NCBI GenBank assembly: GCA_039566865.1
Contig: CM076962.1
Location: 9,914,743 to 9,978,742 of the forward strand
From: Aurelia coerulea
Lineage: Eukaryota > Cnidaria > Scyphozoa > Semaeostomeae > Ulmaridae
Length of the DNA: 64,000 nucleotides
Direction of reading: 5' to 3'
In this document: one piece after another, positions 63,601 to 64,000 of the stretch
Layout: each line of letters opens with the position of its first letter
Numbering within the stretch: the stretch's first letter is position 1
The notes under the pieces: generated by a model
Seen by the model: only the letters and a program-made list of their open reading frames with translations
What the model was told of the DNA's origin: nothing
Database searches by the model: none
Made by a program: the position numbers and the translations under genes

Positions 63601-64000
63601 TATATAATGTATAGTTAAAGGGCTTTAATCAATGTTATTTGCTTCTTTATTTCAGAGACATGCGCCTGTCCACAGATAATATATACAAACTTTGCGTCAA
63701 GTGCACCATATATTTACAGAGACAACTCTGGAATCGTGCAAGGTTTACTAGTTGAAATCTTGAATAATGCAACAGTCTTCACTTGTGGCTATTGTCAAAG
63801 ACCAAAGCAAACTACAATCGACTTTACAAAAAATGGAAAAAATGGTTGGGCAGAAAAAAGGTCGTTAAACGAAATGAAGAAGGATATTGATGATTACGTG
63901 CATGTCAGTTTCCCCGTCTTTGGAAGCACAGAGCTAACATCTTATTATGGTTATGCGTTCGTTCCAGTCTTCAGTCATCCCGGGGTTGTATATTTCATCA
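2302..64000 (+). CDS. Spliced mosaic receptor-like gene, incomplete (TSP1x3-SEA-FN3x3-binding-domain)
   Basis: Ten plus-strand exons, each bounded by AG/GT sites and each encoding a recognisable or open extracellular segment, lie in a consistent order: three TSP1, one SEA region, three FN3, then a solute-binding-like domain cut by the window end. Phases join directly at six of the nine junctions that can be tested by reading across: exons 1-2, 2-3, 29295-37889, 38185-41358, 41648-45417 and 45722-63656. The 16471-19328 junction is also compatible (phase 0). Two junctions are not compatible, so small exons are missing. No transmembrane segment is seen and none would be expected before the window end. 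Many Asn-X-Ser/Thr sites fit a glycosylated ectodomain. The start, the signal peptide and the C-terminus were not found. That the exons form one gene is inferred from order, phase and domain logic. Two adjacent genes split at one of the long introns is the main alternative. Confidence 0.8.
2986..4933. mobile_element. DNA transposon remnant with CAATAGACCTTTTC ends
   Basis: The left end CAATAGACCTTTTCAAAG at 2986 is mirrored exactly by CTTTGAAAAGGTCTATTG ending at 4933. A second, longer inverted pair lies inside. A roughly 33-bp block with the core 'ctgggacggcgcgctac' at about 3570-3602 is mirrored at about 4880-4913, directly against the right terminus. A further 'aatagaccttttc' sits at 3138. 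No transposase frame was recognised. The flanks resemble the uninterrupted sequence at about 20341-20480 ('cgctaaaacgacaa'), so the element seems to have landed in an older repeat. Confidence 0.6.
4934..5830 (+). repeat. Dispersed repeat R1, copy 1
   Basis: This stretch recurs, diverged but collinear, as two blocks at about 20341-20830 and 22185-22720. Shared blocks include 'gtgaccacag' followed by an 'ataccatat' segment, 'ttataagccaatgatatcgccgtattccga' and 'ggctggttttaccacgaatcgattcgagagg'-type text (5480-5510 and 22375-22405). The 140-aa open frame at 4982-5404 is not conserved in the other copy and is judged accidental. Confidence 0.65.
5831..6477. other. Intronic DNA, nothing distinctive
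   Basis: No splice-bounded coding segment was recognised. Short phrases of the type 'gcgagcgaagcg' (about 6202 and 6390) recur elsewhere near repeat borders and suggest old element debris. Confidence 0.35.
6478..6583. repeat. (ATC)n microsatellite, about 35 units
   Basis: There is a nearly pure trinucleotide run with two interruptions (cct and cac near 6557-6566). It would read as polyhistidine on the plus strand, but it lies deep in an intron with no coding support. Confidence 0.95.
6584..7504. other. Intron remainder upstream of TSP1 exon 2
   Basis: AT-rich, with a short poly-G stretch at about 6779-6788. No domain-like frame or complete repeat was recognised. The final 15 bases (ttttctcgttttag) are a good polypyrimidine tract and acceptor for the exon at 7505. 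Confidence 0.4.
7505..7675 (+). CDS. Exon: TSP1 domain 2
   Basis: This 171-bp phase 1-1 exon lies between a strong acceptor (ttctcgttttag) and donor gtatat. It encodes a canonical TSP1 repeat: WASWSAC, then CSVTCGGG with the intact O-fucosylation consensus, R-x-R-x-C, the 'GGLDC' turn, and a terminal F-C-P. All six expected cysteines are present and the 57-residue size is normal. It is the best preserved of the three TSP1 modules. Phase joins the exons at 2454 and 10395 without a shift. Residues beyond the donor in the longer open frame are intron. Confidence 0.95.
7676..8799. other. Intronic DNA, nothing recognised
   Basis: AT-rich sequence with no credible exon on either strand and no complete inverted-repeat element that I could bound. 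Confidence 0.4.
8800..9135. repeat. Core of a foldback family also seen at 37340-37640
   Basis: Shared phrases are 'gattttctccagaaagcctctt' (from about 8825, also near 37345), 'cttgggagaatggaatcctcctgaa' (mirrored at about 37525-37555), 'agcacgtg' and 'aatttgctcat'. The core is itself roughly palindromic, so orientation is ambiguous. The outer CCGGGTGA-type termini seen on the related elements at 37183 and 38205 were not found here, so this is probably an old truncated copy. Confidence 0.5.
9557..10072 (-). mobile_element. hAT-like element with GGCGTGGCCA ends and satellite interior
   Basis: The left end CAATGGCGTGGCCATGG and right end TGTGACCACGCCATG are imperfect inverted repeats, similar to those of the element at 53434-54469. 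The interior carries about three satellite units with the 'ctaagccaaagtaaa' core (about 9738, 9861 and 9981), spaced about 120 bp and in reverse orientation to the 53-55 kb array. No matching 8-bp flank duplication is visible, so the ends may be worn. Confidence 0.6.
10395..10565 (+). CDS. Exon: TSP1 domain 3 (divergent)
   Basis: This 171-bp phase 1-1 exon starts after 'ctcttacag' and ends at CCA-G|gtcaga. Read in phase with the exon at 7675 it gives a third TSP1 repeat: W-T-x-W-T-E-W-S-A-C (three tryptophans), a second cysteine in KPC, then RFC, RSC, KTC and a terminal K-C-P, six cysteines in all. The usual CSxTCGGG is replaced by CDKPCNTG, removing the O-fucose site. An N-W-T glycosylation sequon sits at the start. 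No other frame across this stretch gives a domain. The donor is less standard (gtcaga) than the others. Confidence 0.92.
10980..11265. repeat. Tandem repeat of 'aagacgtcggc' units
   Basis: A unit of about 59 bp ('gacgtcggcatctatctttt...tttttcataaa') is repeated almost perfectly at about 10981 and 11040. It is followed by shorter, degenerate units with the core 'aagacgt(c/t)(a/g)gc(g/a)tc' to about 11255. It is open on both strands by chance and not coding. Confidence 0.85.
11266..12901. other. Intronic DNA, nothing recognised
   Basis: No splice-bounded domain or bounded element was found. An exon changing phase from 1 to 0 is expected somewhere between 10565 and 16205 and could be hidden here. 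Confidence 0.35.
12902..13344. mobile_element. MULE-like foldback family F1, copy A
   Basis: AGCATAGGTTCCAAATCTTT at the left is mirrored by 'ttttggaacctatgct' at the right, and the arms stay partly complementary inward ('ggacttttcagaaat' against 'attgaaaagtcca'). The flanks cacaattat / cacaattac form an 8-of-9 target duplication. Related copies lie at 17922-18443 and 43388-43906. There is no coding content. Confidence 0.8.
13345..14396. other. Intronic DNA with a repeat edge near 14248-14345
   Basis: Mostly featureless. From about 14245, 'atggggtagccaggg', 'gcgagcgaagcgagc' and 'ggcttgcccccaggaaaattttt' resemble the borders of the satellite-bearing hAT-like elements, suggesting a fragment of that family. 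No exon was recognised. Confidence 0.4.
14397..14969. repeat. 219-bp tandem repeat, 2.6 copies
   Basis: The phrase 'aggcccgaaggtgactactc' recurs at 14397, 14616 and 14835, giving an exact 219-bp period. The units are nearly identical, with only scattered substitutions, so the duplication is recent. The third copy stops after 'actcaacgggtaa'. No open frame crosses the units. Confidence 0.93.
14970..15575. other. Intronic DNA, nothing recognised
   Basis: There is no clear exon or repeat. GC rises at 15240-15330 ('cccgcgccttcggcgctccc'), a short palindrome of the kind found near element borders. Confidence 0.35.
15576..16133 (-). mobile_element. CACGGGG-ended element, copy I
   Basis: The element runs from 'ggacggggggttcttggcc' at the left to a poly-C/GTG end at the right. 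The interior is a set of related 'ctagccaagggtat'-type units (on the minus strand) encoding repeated LAKG-x-IF peptides in an open frame at 15654-16091. A CTTATAA repeat occurs before 15576 and again at 16134-16140, a possible target duplication. Relatives are at 33086-33701 and 58910-59273. It ends 71 bp upstream of the exon at 16205. Confidence 0.75.
16205..16471 (+). CDS. Exon: lead-in and N-terminal part of SEA domain
   Basis: This 267-bp exon follows 'tgattattccag' and is followed by the perfect donor gtaagt. Only the phase-0 frame stays open across it. The 89 residues begin IAIVFGNATKL and end with 'ISVENIRFDKAWNNSM ... FYDNLEIN', which has the pattern of an early SEA domain (aromatic/charged I-R-F-x-x-A-W-N-x-S followed by an F-x-x-(L) helix). 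NAT and NNS are glycosylation sequons. The phase-0 start does not fit the phase-1 end of the TSP1 exon at 10565, so at least one exon between them is missing. The SEA reading depends on the GSVIA exon at 29147; alone this exon would be called unknown extracellular. Confidence 0.78.
16472..17921. other. Intronic DNA, nothing distinctive
   Basis: Contains a poly-C run at about 17266-17278 and degenerate 'caacgaagcgctt' duplications at 17298-17345. No exon-like segment was recognised. Confidence 0.4.
17922..18443. mobile_element. MULE-like foldback family F1, copy B
   Basis: It starts AGCATAGGTTCAAAATCTTT and is collinear with copies A and C ('ttggacttttcagaaatttt', 'gaattttacaccagcc'). The right end is worn ('attactacatagg') and runs into a poly-G tract, so the end is approximate and no target duplication is visible. 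Confidence 0.65.
18480..19090 (+). repeat. Dispersed repeat R2, filled copy
   Basis: With the 349-bp palindrome at 18553-18901 removed, this stretch is collinear with 59640-59890: 'aatcgttatgaataat', 'gtaattaggggct', 'tttttactcattgat' and 'aattatcaaat' occur in the same order in both. It is the target into which the palindrome was inserted. Confidence 0.75.
18553..18901. mobile_element. Near-perfect 349-bp palindromic foldback element
   Basis: The arms begin CAAGGGTGTTAGGACACGG and end CCGTGTTCTAACACCCTTG. They stay complementary to a short GC-rich loop at about 18720-18740, with only a handful of mismatches. The sequence tttgcat lies on both sides (7 bp, or tttgcatca if the ends are drawn inward). 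The unoccupied relative at 59700 lacks the element. Confidence 0.9.
19328..19459 (+). CDS. Exon: probable middle of SEA domain
   Basis: This 132-bp segment is open in phase 0 between an acceptor at 'gaacgtag' and a strong donor (AAG|gtgagt). It encodes a helix-like stretch (IDQLHEHFDYIL) followed by alternating hydrophobics (LRCELNLSLQRHRF) that would suit the helix and strand preceding the GSVIA strand of a SEA domain. It joins 16471 in phase 0. Against it: the acceptor has a poor pyrimidine tract, the upstream side is a repeat fragment, and its phase-0 end does not match the phase-2 start needed at 29147. Either a small exon lies between, or one of the two boundaries is wrong. NFS and NLS sequons are present. 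Confidence 0.55.
19460..20340. other. Intronic DNA with two poly-C tracts
   Basis: Long C runs occur at about 19675-19690 and 19901-19914. No element boundaries or exons were recognised around them. Confidence 0.4.
20341..22720 (+). repeat. Dispersed repeat R1, copy 2, split
   Basis: The blocks 20341-20830 and 22185-22720 are collinear with 4934-5830. The intervening 1.35 kb (20831-22184) has no counterpart in copy 1 and shows no coding content or obvious inverted ends. It contains a poly-C run at about 21124-21137. The split may be an old insertion or a deletion in copy 1. Confidence 0.55.
23050..23427. repeat. Right-end fragment of the GGGTAAGACGG element family
   Basis: This stretch matches 36580-36793: 'ggcagagcagtcg(c/g)c(a/c)aag', 'gctctttt(g)gtgagac', 'ctgg/ttagataaact(a/g)accca' and 'cataatgtcaaaac'. 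It ends in 'acccctcttaccc' against TA. The next TA-flanked element starts at exactly that TA. Confidence 0.6.
23430..24436. mobile_element. TA-flanked MITE with GGGTAGAGG ends, 1.0 kb
   Basis: The left end 'gggtagaggtctacgg' with 'ggtaaagtgggtct' just inside is mirrored by 'agacccacattacccccaccctaccc' features at the right. TA lies on both sides, as in Tc1/mariner-type insertion. A minus-strand frame of 116 codons (23812-24162) has no recognisable domain and no transposase motif. A similar unpaired end occurs at about 41790. Confidence 0.7.
24530..24715. repeat. Minisatellite of 'gagggcatgggggcac' type
   Basis: G-rich degenerate 8-16 bp units ('ggcacgggggcact', 'gagggcatgggggcacgagggcagggg') run for about 185 bp with strong strand asymmetry. 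Both strands are open by chance. Confidence 0.8.
24775..27395 (-). pseudogene. Broken LINE B (jockey/CR1-like), minus strand
   Basis: Reading 27395 to 24775 on the minus strand gives, in order: a decayed end of an AP-endonuclease (L-L-G-N-T-N-C-D, later S-D-H), a linker rich in K/R and aromatic residues (26927-26350), and the start of reverse transcriptase with 'SIETSRFPDLWKVARVPPIF'. It then jumps abruptly to the usual LINE C-terminus (KLWNSLSAESLQ) at about 26080, so the whole catalytic core including the F/Y-A-D-D box is deleted. Stops and shifts occur throughout the endonuclease. The 3' untranslated part carries a hairpin (gagggtccc...gggacaaccctcc near 24790-24835). A 1-kb MITE sits at 24932-25934 in that 3' part. 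The element is dead. Confidence 0.82.
24932..25934. mobile_element. TA-flanked foldback MITE, CCGGGTGTCCC ends
   Basis: CCGGGTGTCCCAAAAAAAA at the left and TTTTTTTTGGGACACCCGG at the right are exact inverses, with TA at 24930-24931 and 25935-25936. The arms continue inward for several hundred bases ('caaaaccagagagat' mirrored by 'tctctggttttgcc'; 'ctccatcttcagatt' mirrored by 'aatctgaaaatggag'). No transposase. It sits in the 3' end of LINE B. Confidence 0.93.
27378..27745 (+). pseudogene. Reverse-transcriptase fragment, plus strand
   Basis: Plus-strand text reads VTAGVP, then a stop where Q-G-S is expected, then L-F-F-L-V-Y-I-N-D-L, then the catalytic LFADD box near 27560 and SFNPDPTKQ downstream. 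Frames change and stops interrupt, so it is a remnant of a non-LTR retrotransposon. It abuts the minus-strand endonuclease of LINE B head to head at about 27390. Confidence 0.75.
27746..28476. other. Intronic DNA, nothing clear
   Basis: Contains a 'gatcatgatgatc' palindrome and CRE-like 'tgacgtca' sites near 27920-27955. No exon or bounded element was recognised. Confidence 0.35.
28477..29030. mobile_element. CCGGGTGAGTCA-ended foldback, right end uncertain
   Basis: CCGGGTGAGTCAGAAAAAAG follows TA at 28475. Inner arms are complementary ('gcaaaatgactgaaaa' at about 28664 against 'tttttcagtcattttgc' at about 28911; 'tgatcaaatc' against 'gatttgatca'). The opposite terminus was not found. It ends about 120 bp before the SEA exon at 29147. 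Confidence 0.5.
29147..29295 (+). CDS. Exon: SEA domain C-terminal half with GSVIA cleavage motif
   Basis: A strong acceptor (ctctattttatctag) and perfect donor (gtaagt) bound 149 bp that are open only if the first base completes a codon. The product starts QGSVIATFTLFF and continues with LLLQDSIEGDKYIGKLKIIGS and an N-S-T/N-T-T end. G-S-V-(I/V) followed by a hydrophobic strand is the hallmark of SEA domains that cleave themselves between G and S, leaving two non-covalently joined chains. The tail matches the final helix and strand of the fold. It ends in phase 1 and reads straight into the FN3 exon at 37889. The preceding phase-2 exon is not identified. Confidence 0.85.
29588..29770 (+). mobile_element. 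SINE with tRNA-like head
   Basis: The text 'gagtggccgagtggcttaaa' near 29595 is a good pol III A-box of the tRNA-Ser/Leu kind. About 50 bp on, 'ctcggtcgagtgagg' could be a weak B-box. The 3' body 'catccgtcggaagggacgttaaac' followed by an AT-rich tail is typical of animal SINEs. A functional tRNA is excluded: no matching acceptor stem or anticodon arm can be drawn. Confidence 0.6.
29981..30393. mobile_element. MULE-like foldback with 9-bp duplication, inside LINE A
   Basis: TAGCCTGCGTGCAGACTCTA at the left is mirrored by TAGAGTCTGCACGCAGGCTA at the right (one mismatch), with arms extended by 'ctgatttcttttcagagagg' and its complement. The 9-bp flank cgttttgag occurs at 29972-29980 and 30394-30402. 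Removing the element and one duplicate rejoins the LINE frame. Confidence 0.95.
30935..31808. mobile_element. TTAA-type MITE, copy 1, inside LINE A
   Basis: It starts CCCTAATCCTACGGGGG and ends 'cccggtaggattaggg'. TTAA follows on the right and CTAA precedes on the left (one substitution). Long G/C blocks lie inside both ends. The interior is collinear with 46049-46780 ('gtcggttttttgcagagcattctttaacg', 'ccgccattttgggt', 'gctatttatag'). The TTAA target suggests a piggyBac-type donor; no transposase is present. Open frames inside are short and not conserved in copy 2. Confidence 0.85.
33086..33701 (+). mobile_element. CACGGGG-ended element, copy II, with 8-bp duplication
   Basis: It begins CAC followed by about 31 Gs and ends with about 49 Cs followed by GTG, bounded by ggtttgca at 33078-33085 and 33702-33709. 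An 8-bp duplication suggests a hAT-like mobiliser. The interior is two near-identical blocks (from about 33200 and 33395) built of 'ggtctagccaagggta' units, open in one frame across most of the element and rich in G-L-A-K-G-x-I-F. The pattern is shared with copies I and III. Confidence 0.9.
33713..35491. mobile_element. Paired-end non-coding element P, copy 1, 1.78 kb
   Basis: Direct end repeats of about 250 bp lie at 33713-33960 and 35242-35491 ('ggcaaatttcagtgtcttcatgatgtttccc', 'gaaacggggggagcg', 'gatttgtcccaagtatttt'). Each repeat itself begins ACAATC(C)TGGCCAAAA and ends with the inverse (TTTTGGCCAAGATTGT at the right repeat). The 1.28-kb interior has no credible coding frame. A second full copy lies at 61511-63288. 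Direct ends around a non-coding core resemble a TRIM/LARD-type LTR element, but the ends are not TG...CA. Confidence 0.85.
37183..37811. mobile_element. TA-flanked MITE, CCGGGTGAGACA ends, upstream of FN3 exon 1
   Basis: CCGGGTGAGACAGAAAAAAG at the left is mirrored by CTTTTTTCTGACTCACCTGG at the right, with TA on both sides (37181-37182, 37812-37813). The arms contain 'tctccagaaagcctctt' and 'ggggctttctgcagaaaat'. It stops 77 bp before the FN3 exon at 37889. Confidence 0.88.
37889..38185 (+). CDS. Exon: FN3 domain 1
   Basis: This 297-bp phase 1-1 exon, between 'attttcttttcag' and gtatat, encodes one whole fibronectin type III domain of 99 residues. It starts V-P-S-S-P-P, has the conserved tryptophan of strand B (RADWNEIP), N-G-N-I-S-G-Y-I-L-F-Y for strand C, the L-L-G-L-K-I-Y-T-E-Y-T-F-R-I strand F with its tyrosine, and ends N-E-N-G-N-G-I-A-S. 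FN3 domains are extracellular beta sandwiches acting as spacers or adhesion modules. It follows the SEA exon in matching phase. It is closely bracketed by two MITEs of one family (37183-37811 and 38205-40394). Confidence 0.96.
38621..39058. mobile_element. MITE with TTAAAGGACAAGTCCGGGG ends
   Basis: TTAAAGGACAAGTCCGGGG at the left and CCCCGGACTTTTCCTTTAA at the right are inverse with one mismatch. The interior includes 'gacgtaatttcgctcatttc' and its inverse 'gaaatgggtgaaattacgtc'. There is no coding content. Confidence 0.8.
39424..40383. mobile_element. Long-arm foldback (about 245-bp arms) with 9-bp duplication
   Basis: AGCATAGGAATCGTTCGTC at the left is mirrored by GACGAATGATTCCTATGCT at the right. 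The arms continue through 'ggcggtttcg', 'aggtaggtaaaattt' and 'ggatgccg' blocks to about 39670 and 40138. The flanks ctcacccgt at 39415-39423 and 40384-40392 match exactly. Long arms and a 9-bp duplication are typical of MULE elements. No transposase inside. Confidence 0.93.
40700..41230 (+). pseudogene. LINE reverse-transcriptase fragment, plus strand
   Basis: Read with shifts, it gives V-G-V-P, then a stop in place of Q, G-S-C-L-G-P-L-L-F-L-I-Y-V-N-D-L, the catalytic IYADDTSLCH near 40945, and the thumb region LRQLDTWLKGNKLFLNVAKA. It is 5'- and 3'-truncated and contains stops. It is a different lineage from LINEs A and F (YADD rather than FADD; a different thumb). Confidence 0.85.
41358..41648 (+). 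CDS. Exon: FN3 domain 2
   Basis: This 291-bp phase 1-1 exon runs from 'ttttcttcatag' to C|gtaagt. Its 97 residues form an FN3 domain: V-P-S-Q-P-P start, the strand-B tryptophan in AIVHWIHIS, I-T-L-S-G-L-I-P-V-S-T-Y before strand F, and a T-T-L-P-S end. Two cysteines in V-I-D-V-C-E and G-P-C-Q are unusual for FN3 and could pair. N-G-T and N-G-S are sequons. Phase fits both neighbouring FN3 exons. Confidence 0.96.
41649..42397. other. Intronic DNA
   Basis: An unpaired 'tagggtaggtagaggtaatttaggtctactggg' at about 41789 resembles the left end of the TA-flanked element at 23430. Nothing else was recognised. Confidence 0.4.
42398..43057 (-). CDS. Possible Mutator-like transposase N-terminal fragment
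   Basis: An uninterrupted minus-strand frame of 219 codons. Residues 1-30 are strongly basic, 50-75 are acidic/serine-rich (EEGSESELDELDEEDTNEE), and 95-127 form a zinc-ribbon-like C-x2-C ... C-x4-C with K-R-Q-G-L-G-A-S-W between. It is followed by S-F-A-V-N-K-K-F. That order (ribbon, RQGLG, then a V-N-(R/K) segment) resembles the N-terminal region of Mutator-like transposase genes common in cnidarian genomes. The following 70 residues do not match what I expect of the family, and no DDE region follows, so it looks truncated or rearranged. Another reading is a nested host gene. It is 330 bp from a MULE-like foldback (43388-43906). Confidence 0.42.
   Translation of the reverse strand: MGRFRKADWVQKKRPKFRKRIEKSFEREEKTNLASSDKGSWFDQESLYAEEGSESELDELDEEDTNEESASESSANLFLISLSLLETQLNATSVCKECHSDLKIIDEKKKRQGLGASWEIYCTNNDCPSKSTKKSFPITRSFAVNKKFAFHFLQHDLQHPLLHFHIKRNFVTATFVNPSLLFYGFIDKNFTYTALKPYCLTCGFMFALTSIIVFPALFS
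43388..43906. mobile_element. MULE-like foldback family F1, copy C, 9-bp duplication
   Basis: AGCATAGGTTCCGAATCTTT at the left; 'gatttggaacttatgct' at the right. Flanks aaatcaaac at 43379-43387 and 43907-43915 match exactly. The interior is collinear with copies A (12902) and B (17922). Confidence 0.92.
43916..45416. other. Intronic DNA with unassigned minus-strand frames
   Basis: Two adjacent minus-strand frames (45105-44887 and 44893-44657, about 150 codons together) have ordinary amino-acid composition but no domain I recognise. They may be remnants of a mobile element. The end of the interval is the polypyrimidine-poor acceptor region of the exon at 45417. Confidence 0.35.
45417..45722 (+). 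CDS. Exon: FN3 domain 3
   Basis: This 306-bp phase 1-1 exon lies between 'caacttcatag' and G|gtatgt. The 102 residues give an FN3 domain: K-A-P-E-N-V-T-V start, the strand-B tryptophan in MRITWKQIE, GDLKGYKIISKL strand C, L-T-G-L-E-A-N-S-K-Y-S-I-V-I strand F, and the characteristic A-Y-N-E-Y-G-D-G end. It is the most canonical of the three FN3 domains. Its last codon is completed by the exon at 63656 across a 17.9-kb intron filled with retroelements. Confidence 0.96.
46049..46780. mobile_element. TTAA-type MITE, copy 2
   Basis: TTAA at 46045-46048 and 46781-46784. The ends are 'tcctaatccgaccgggg' and 'cggtaggattaggg'. It is collinear with 30935-31808 but shorter and without the long G/C blocks at the right end. 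Confidence 0.88.
46805..47870 (-). pseudogene. LINE E fragment, minus strand
   Basis: Minus-strand text, with many stops and shifts, gives LITNESFQSGIFPDILKLAE (early reverse transcriptase), then KTFDAVNHDILLTKLEHSGI, WFKSYLSERKQYV and CGVP-Q-Y-S-L-L-G, ending before the catalytic box. It is an old, decayed non-LTR retrotransposon piece, truncated at both ends. Confidence 0.8.
48125..49350 (+). pseudogene. LINE C, 5'-truncated, plus strand
   Basis: It starts within reverse transcriptase at LINDYLTNGQQRVKVN. It continues through SVLGPLLFNIYINDLL to a catalytic region with a duplicated Y-A-D-D (YADDYADDN near 48325), the thumb (ALQWFANNLMKLSADKCNLL), and the C-terminal FKGPQLWQTLPPAIRNSESFCQFKR. 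Frameshifts occur near 48720 and 48800. It ends in an A-rich 'gataaataataaataatt' tail near 49350, the kind of 3' microsatellite expected of jockey/CR1-type LINEs. Confidence 0.88.
49600..49940 (-). pseudogene. LINE C-terminal fragment, minus strand
   Basis: The minus strand reads FYPDCISEWNKLDPEIRL, then a serine/valine-rich stretch and SVFGIHNPIGLSYLSQIRVGLSKL, before stopping. This is the conserved tail that follows reverse transcriptase in one group of animal LINEs, usually ahead of a zinc knuckle, which is absent here. It abuts LINE F head to head. Confidence 0.72.
49985..50945 (+). pseudogene. LINE F, 5'-truncated, plus strand (same family as LINE A)
   Basis: It begins right at the catalytic box (CNFADDNTTF). 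It continues through ISWFKTNQMVANPSKFQVML, VKLLGITIDSRLKFNQHV and NYCPLIWMFCG. Near 50460 the frame shifts, and it then resumes with FDELLQRGKECTIHQKNLQ and FRGSILWNSLPNDTKIAASV to a stop at 50815. The 3' end 'ttggtctttattagttcttgaag' parallels the end of LINE A. Few differences separate the two in protein, so the family was recently active. Confidence 0.9.
50946..51785. other. Intronic DNA, nothing clear
   Basis: No exon was recognised. The G/T-rich text at 51560-51780 may be the decayed upstream part of the LINE fragment that follows. Confidence 0.35.
51790..52170 (+). pseudogene. LINE C-terminal fragment, plus strand
   Basis: Plus strand: ELNWPTFTDMIKSETATMTYK, then GLAPGYLSNL, and after a frameshift near 52025 'SGAKTFNELPLDV', which is the usual end of a LINE ORF2 (the exact first residue is uncertain). 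There is no catalytic part. It is a third retroelement tail within 3 kb. Confidence 0.75.
53300..55065. repeat. 124-bp satellite array
   Basis: The phrase 'tactttggcttagaatgcatctcccaatatcatgcttgcc' and variants recur about every 124 bp (starts at about 53316, 53527, 53651, 53775, 53898, 54022, 54146, 54270, 54607, 54740 and 54981). Seven regular units lie in the inner element; the outer element's units are more diverged and less evenly spaced. A roughly 247-bp alternation (units 3 and 5, and units 2 and 4, being most alike) suggests dimer-wise amplification. Confidence 0.93.
53434..54469. mobile_element. hAT-like element (inner), nested, 8-bp duplication
   Basis: CAGCGGCGTGGCCA at 53434 and TGGCCACGCCACTG ending 54469 are inverted with one mismatch. 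Target duplication gggaaaga lies at 53426-53433 and 54470-54477. It carries seven 124-bp satellite units, and has inserted inside a satellite unit of the outer element. Just inside the right end is the poly-C text 'tgcccccctataccccc'. Confidence 0.96.
58075..58245. repeat. 9-bp minisatellite 'gacggcgag / atggcgag'
   Basis: About 18 tandem 'ga(c/t)ggcgag(a)' units run with a switch from the c-form to the t-form midway. Open in several frames (R-R-D-G-E-T-A on the plus strand, S-P-S-R-R-L-A on the minus), but with no flanking coding support. Confidence 0.95.
58246..58909. other. Intronic DNA, nothing recognised
   Basis: AT-rich with no open frame of note and no bounded element. Confidence 0.4.
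58910..59273 (-). mobile_element. CACGGGG-ended element, copy III
   Basis: It begins CACAAGGGGGG and ends CCCCCCGTG. Flanks gtctcttc (58902-58909) and gtctattc (59274-59281) match at 7 of 8. The interior, on the minus strand, has the 'cttggctagacca' units and the end-proximal 'catccccaggtacctttact' text shared with copies I and II. It is shorter, with fewer units. Confidence 0.85.
59640..59890 (+). repeat. Dispersed repeat R2, empty-site copy
   Basis: Collinear with 18480-19090 but without the 349-bp palindrome: 'gagtacttgtatcagtaattagggg' here against 'aagtatttgcatca' [palindrome] 'tttgcatcagtaattagggg' there. It serves as an in-window control for the insertion. Confidence 0.78.
60030..61510. 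other. Intronic DNA with an unpaired CCGGGTGTCTCA end
   Basis: TA-CCGGGTGTCTCAGAAAAAGT at 60028 is the left terminus of the CCGGGTG MITE superfamily, but its partner end was not found. The rest to 61510 is AT-rich without recognisable exons or bounded elements. Confidence 0.45.
61511..63288. mobile_element. Paired-end non-coding element P, copy 2
   Basis: Collinear with 33713-35491 over its whole length (1778 against 1779 bp). Direct end repeats lie at 61511-61754 and 63043-63288. The poly-C stretches seen in copy 1 end repeats are short here. Many scattered substitutions separate the copies. No frame is conserved with a coding pattern in both. Confidence 0.85.
63451..63596. mobile_element. 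Short palindromic MITE 60 bp upstream of last exon
   Basis: The arms 'aaggaggcggacacaaag' and 'ctttgcgtccgcctt' continue through 'cagatttttgg' and 'ctgaggccttt' to a loop at about 63512-63525 ('gtcaaaatagat'). It ends about 60 bp before the acceptor at 63655, so it occupies the intron's 3' edge. Confidence 0.85.
63656..64000 (+). CDS. Exon: solute-binding / ionotropic-receptor-like domain, 5' part
   Basis: The exon follows 'gcttctttatttcag' and is open to the window end (115 codons) in the phase set by the FN3 exon at 45722. It begins ETCACPQIIYTNF, then APYIYRDNSGIVQGLLVEIL, which has the pattern of the first lobe of PBP-type ligand-binding domains (short strand, P-Y-x-x-x ... G-x-x-x-x-(D/E)-(L/I)-L). 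This is followed by NATVFTCGYC, DFTKNGKNGWAEKRS and HVSFPVFGSTELTSYYGYAFVPVFSHPG, where a channel or anchor could follow. Several extra cysteines (CAC, FTCGYC) fit an extracellular place. The identity is tentative: an ionotropic receptor or related channel is my best reading, another binding domain is possible. The exon's 3' end is outside the window. Confidence 0.82.

Noticed and set aside
1..64000. Endogenous retrovirus or other viral insertion
   Set aside because: The reverse transcriptases found are of the non-LTR type (jockey/CR1-like, with the AP-endonuclease upstream). No gag-pol-env order, protease or integrase was seen.

Overview
The window is eukaryotic, intron-rich, AT-rich DNA from an animal genome. 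It most likely comes from a cnidarian (anthozoan-like). That is an inference from the extracellular domain set (TSP1, SEA, FN3), the jockey/CR1-type LINEs and the dense small foldback elements; no species marker is present. There are no bacterial operons, rRNA genes or CRISPR arrays.

One plus-strand host gene runs through the whole window and is incomplete at the 3' end and probably the 5' end. I could assemble ten exons with consensus splice sites. Three thrombospondin type-1 (TSP1) exons lie at 2302-2454, 7505-7675 and 10395-10565. Three exons form a SEA domain with its approach: 16205-16471, 19328-19459 and 29147-29295, carrying a GSVIA self-cleavage motif. Three fibronectin type III (FN3) exons lie at 37889-38185, 41358-41648 and 45417-45722. 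The last exon (63656 to the window end) looks like the first lobe of a solute-binding / ionotropic-receptor-like domain. Nearly all exons are symmetric phase 1-1 modules. At least two small exons are still missing, because phases do not match between 10565 and 16205 or between 19459 and 29147. The predicted product is a secreted or membrane-anchored mosaic receptor, TSP1x3-SEA-FN3x3-binding domain.

Almost everything else is intron filled with transposable elements, and many have readable boundaries. hAT-like elements with 8-bp target duplications lie at 52825-55882, 53434-54469 and 33086-33701, with relatives at 985-2119, 9557-10072, 15576-16133 and 58910-59273. MULE-like foldbacks with 9-bp duplications lie at 12902-13344, 29981-30393, 39424-40383 and 43388-43906. 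TA-flanked MITEs lie at 23430-24436, 24932-25934, 32973-36793 and 37183-37811, and TTAA-flanked ones at 30935-31808 and 46049-46780. Broken LINEs occupy 24775-27395, 29796-32720, 40700-41230, 46805-52170 and 52275-57960. A pair of 1.78-kb non-coding elements with 250-bp direct ends lies at 33713-35491 and 61511-63288. Satellite and minisatellite arrays are scattered among them.

The region 24.8-57.9 kb is a nested record of insertions (LINE, then hAT-like, then a second hAT-like element) that can be ordered by their target duplications. All coordinates, frames and repeats were read by eye; no alignment or database search was run.
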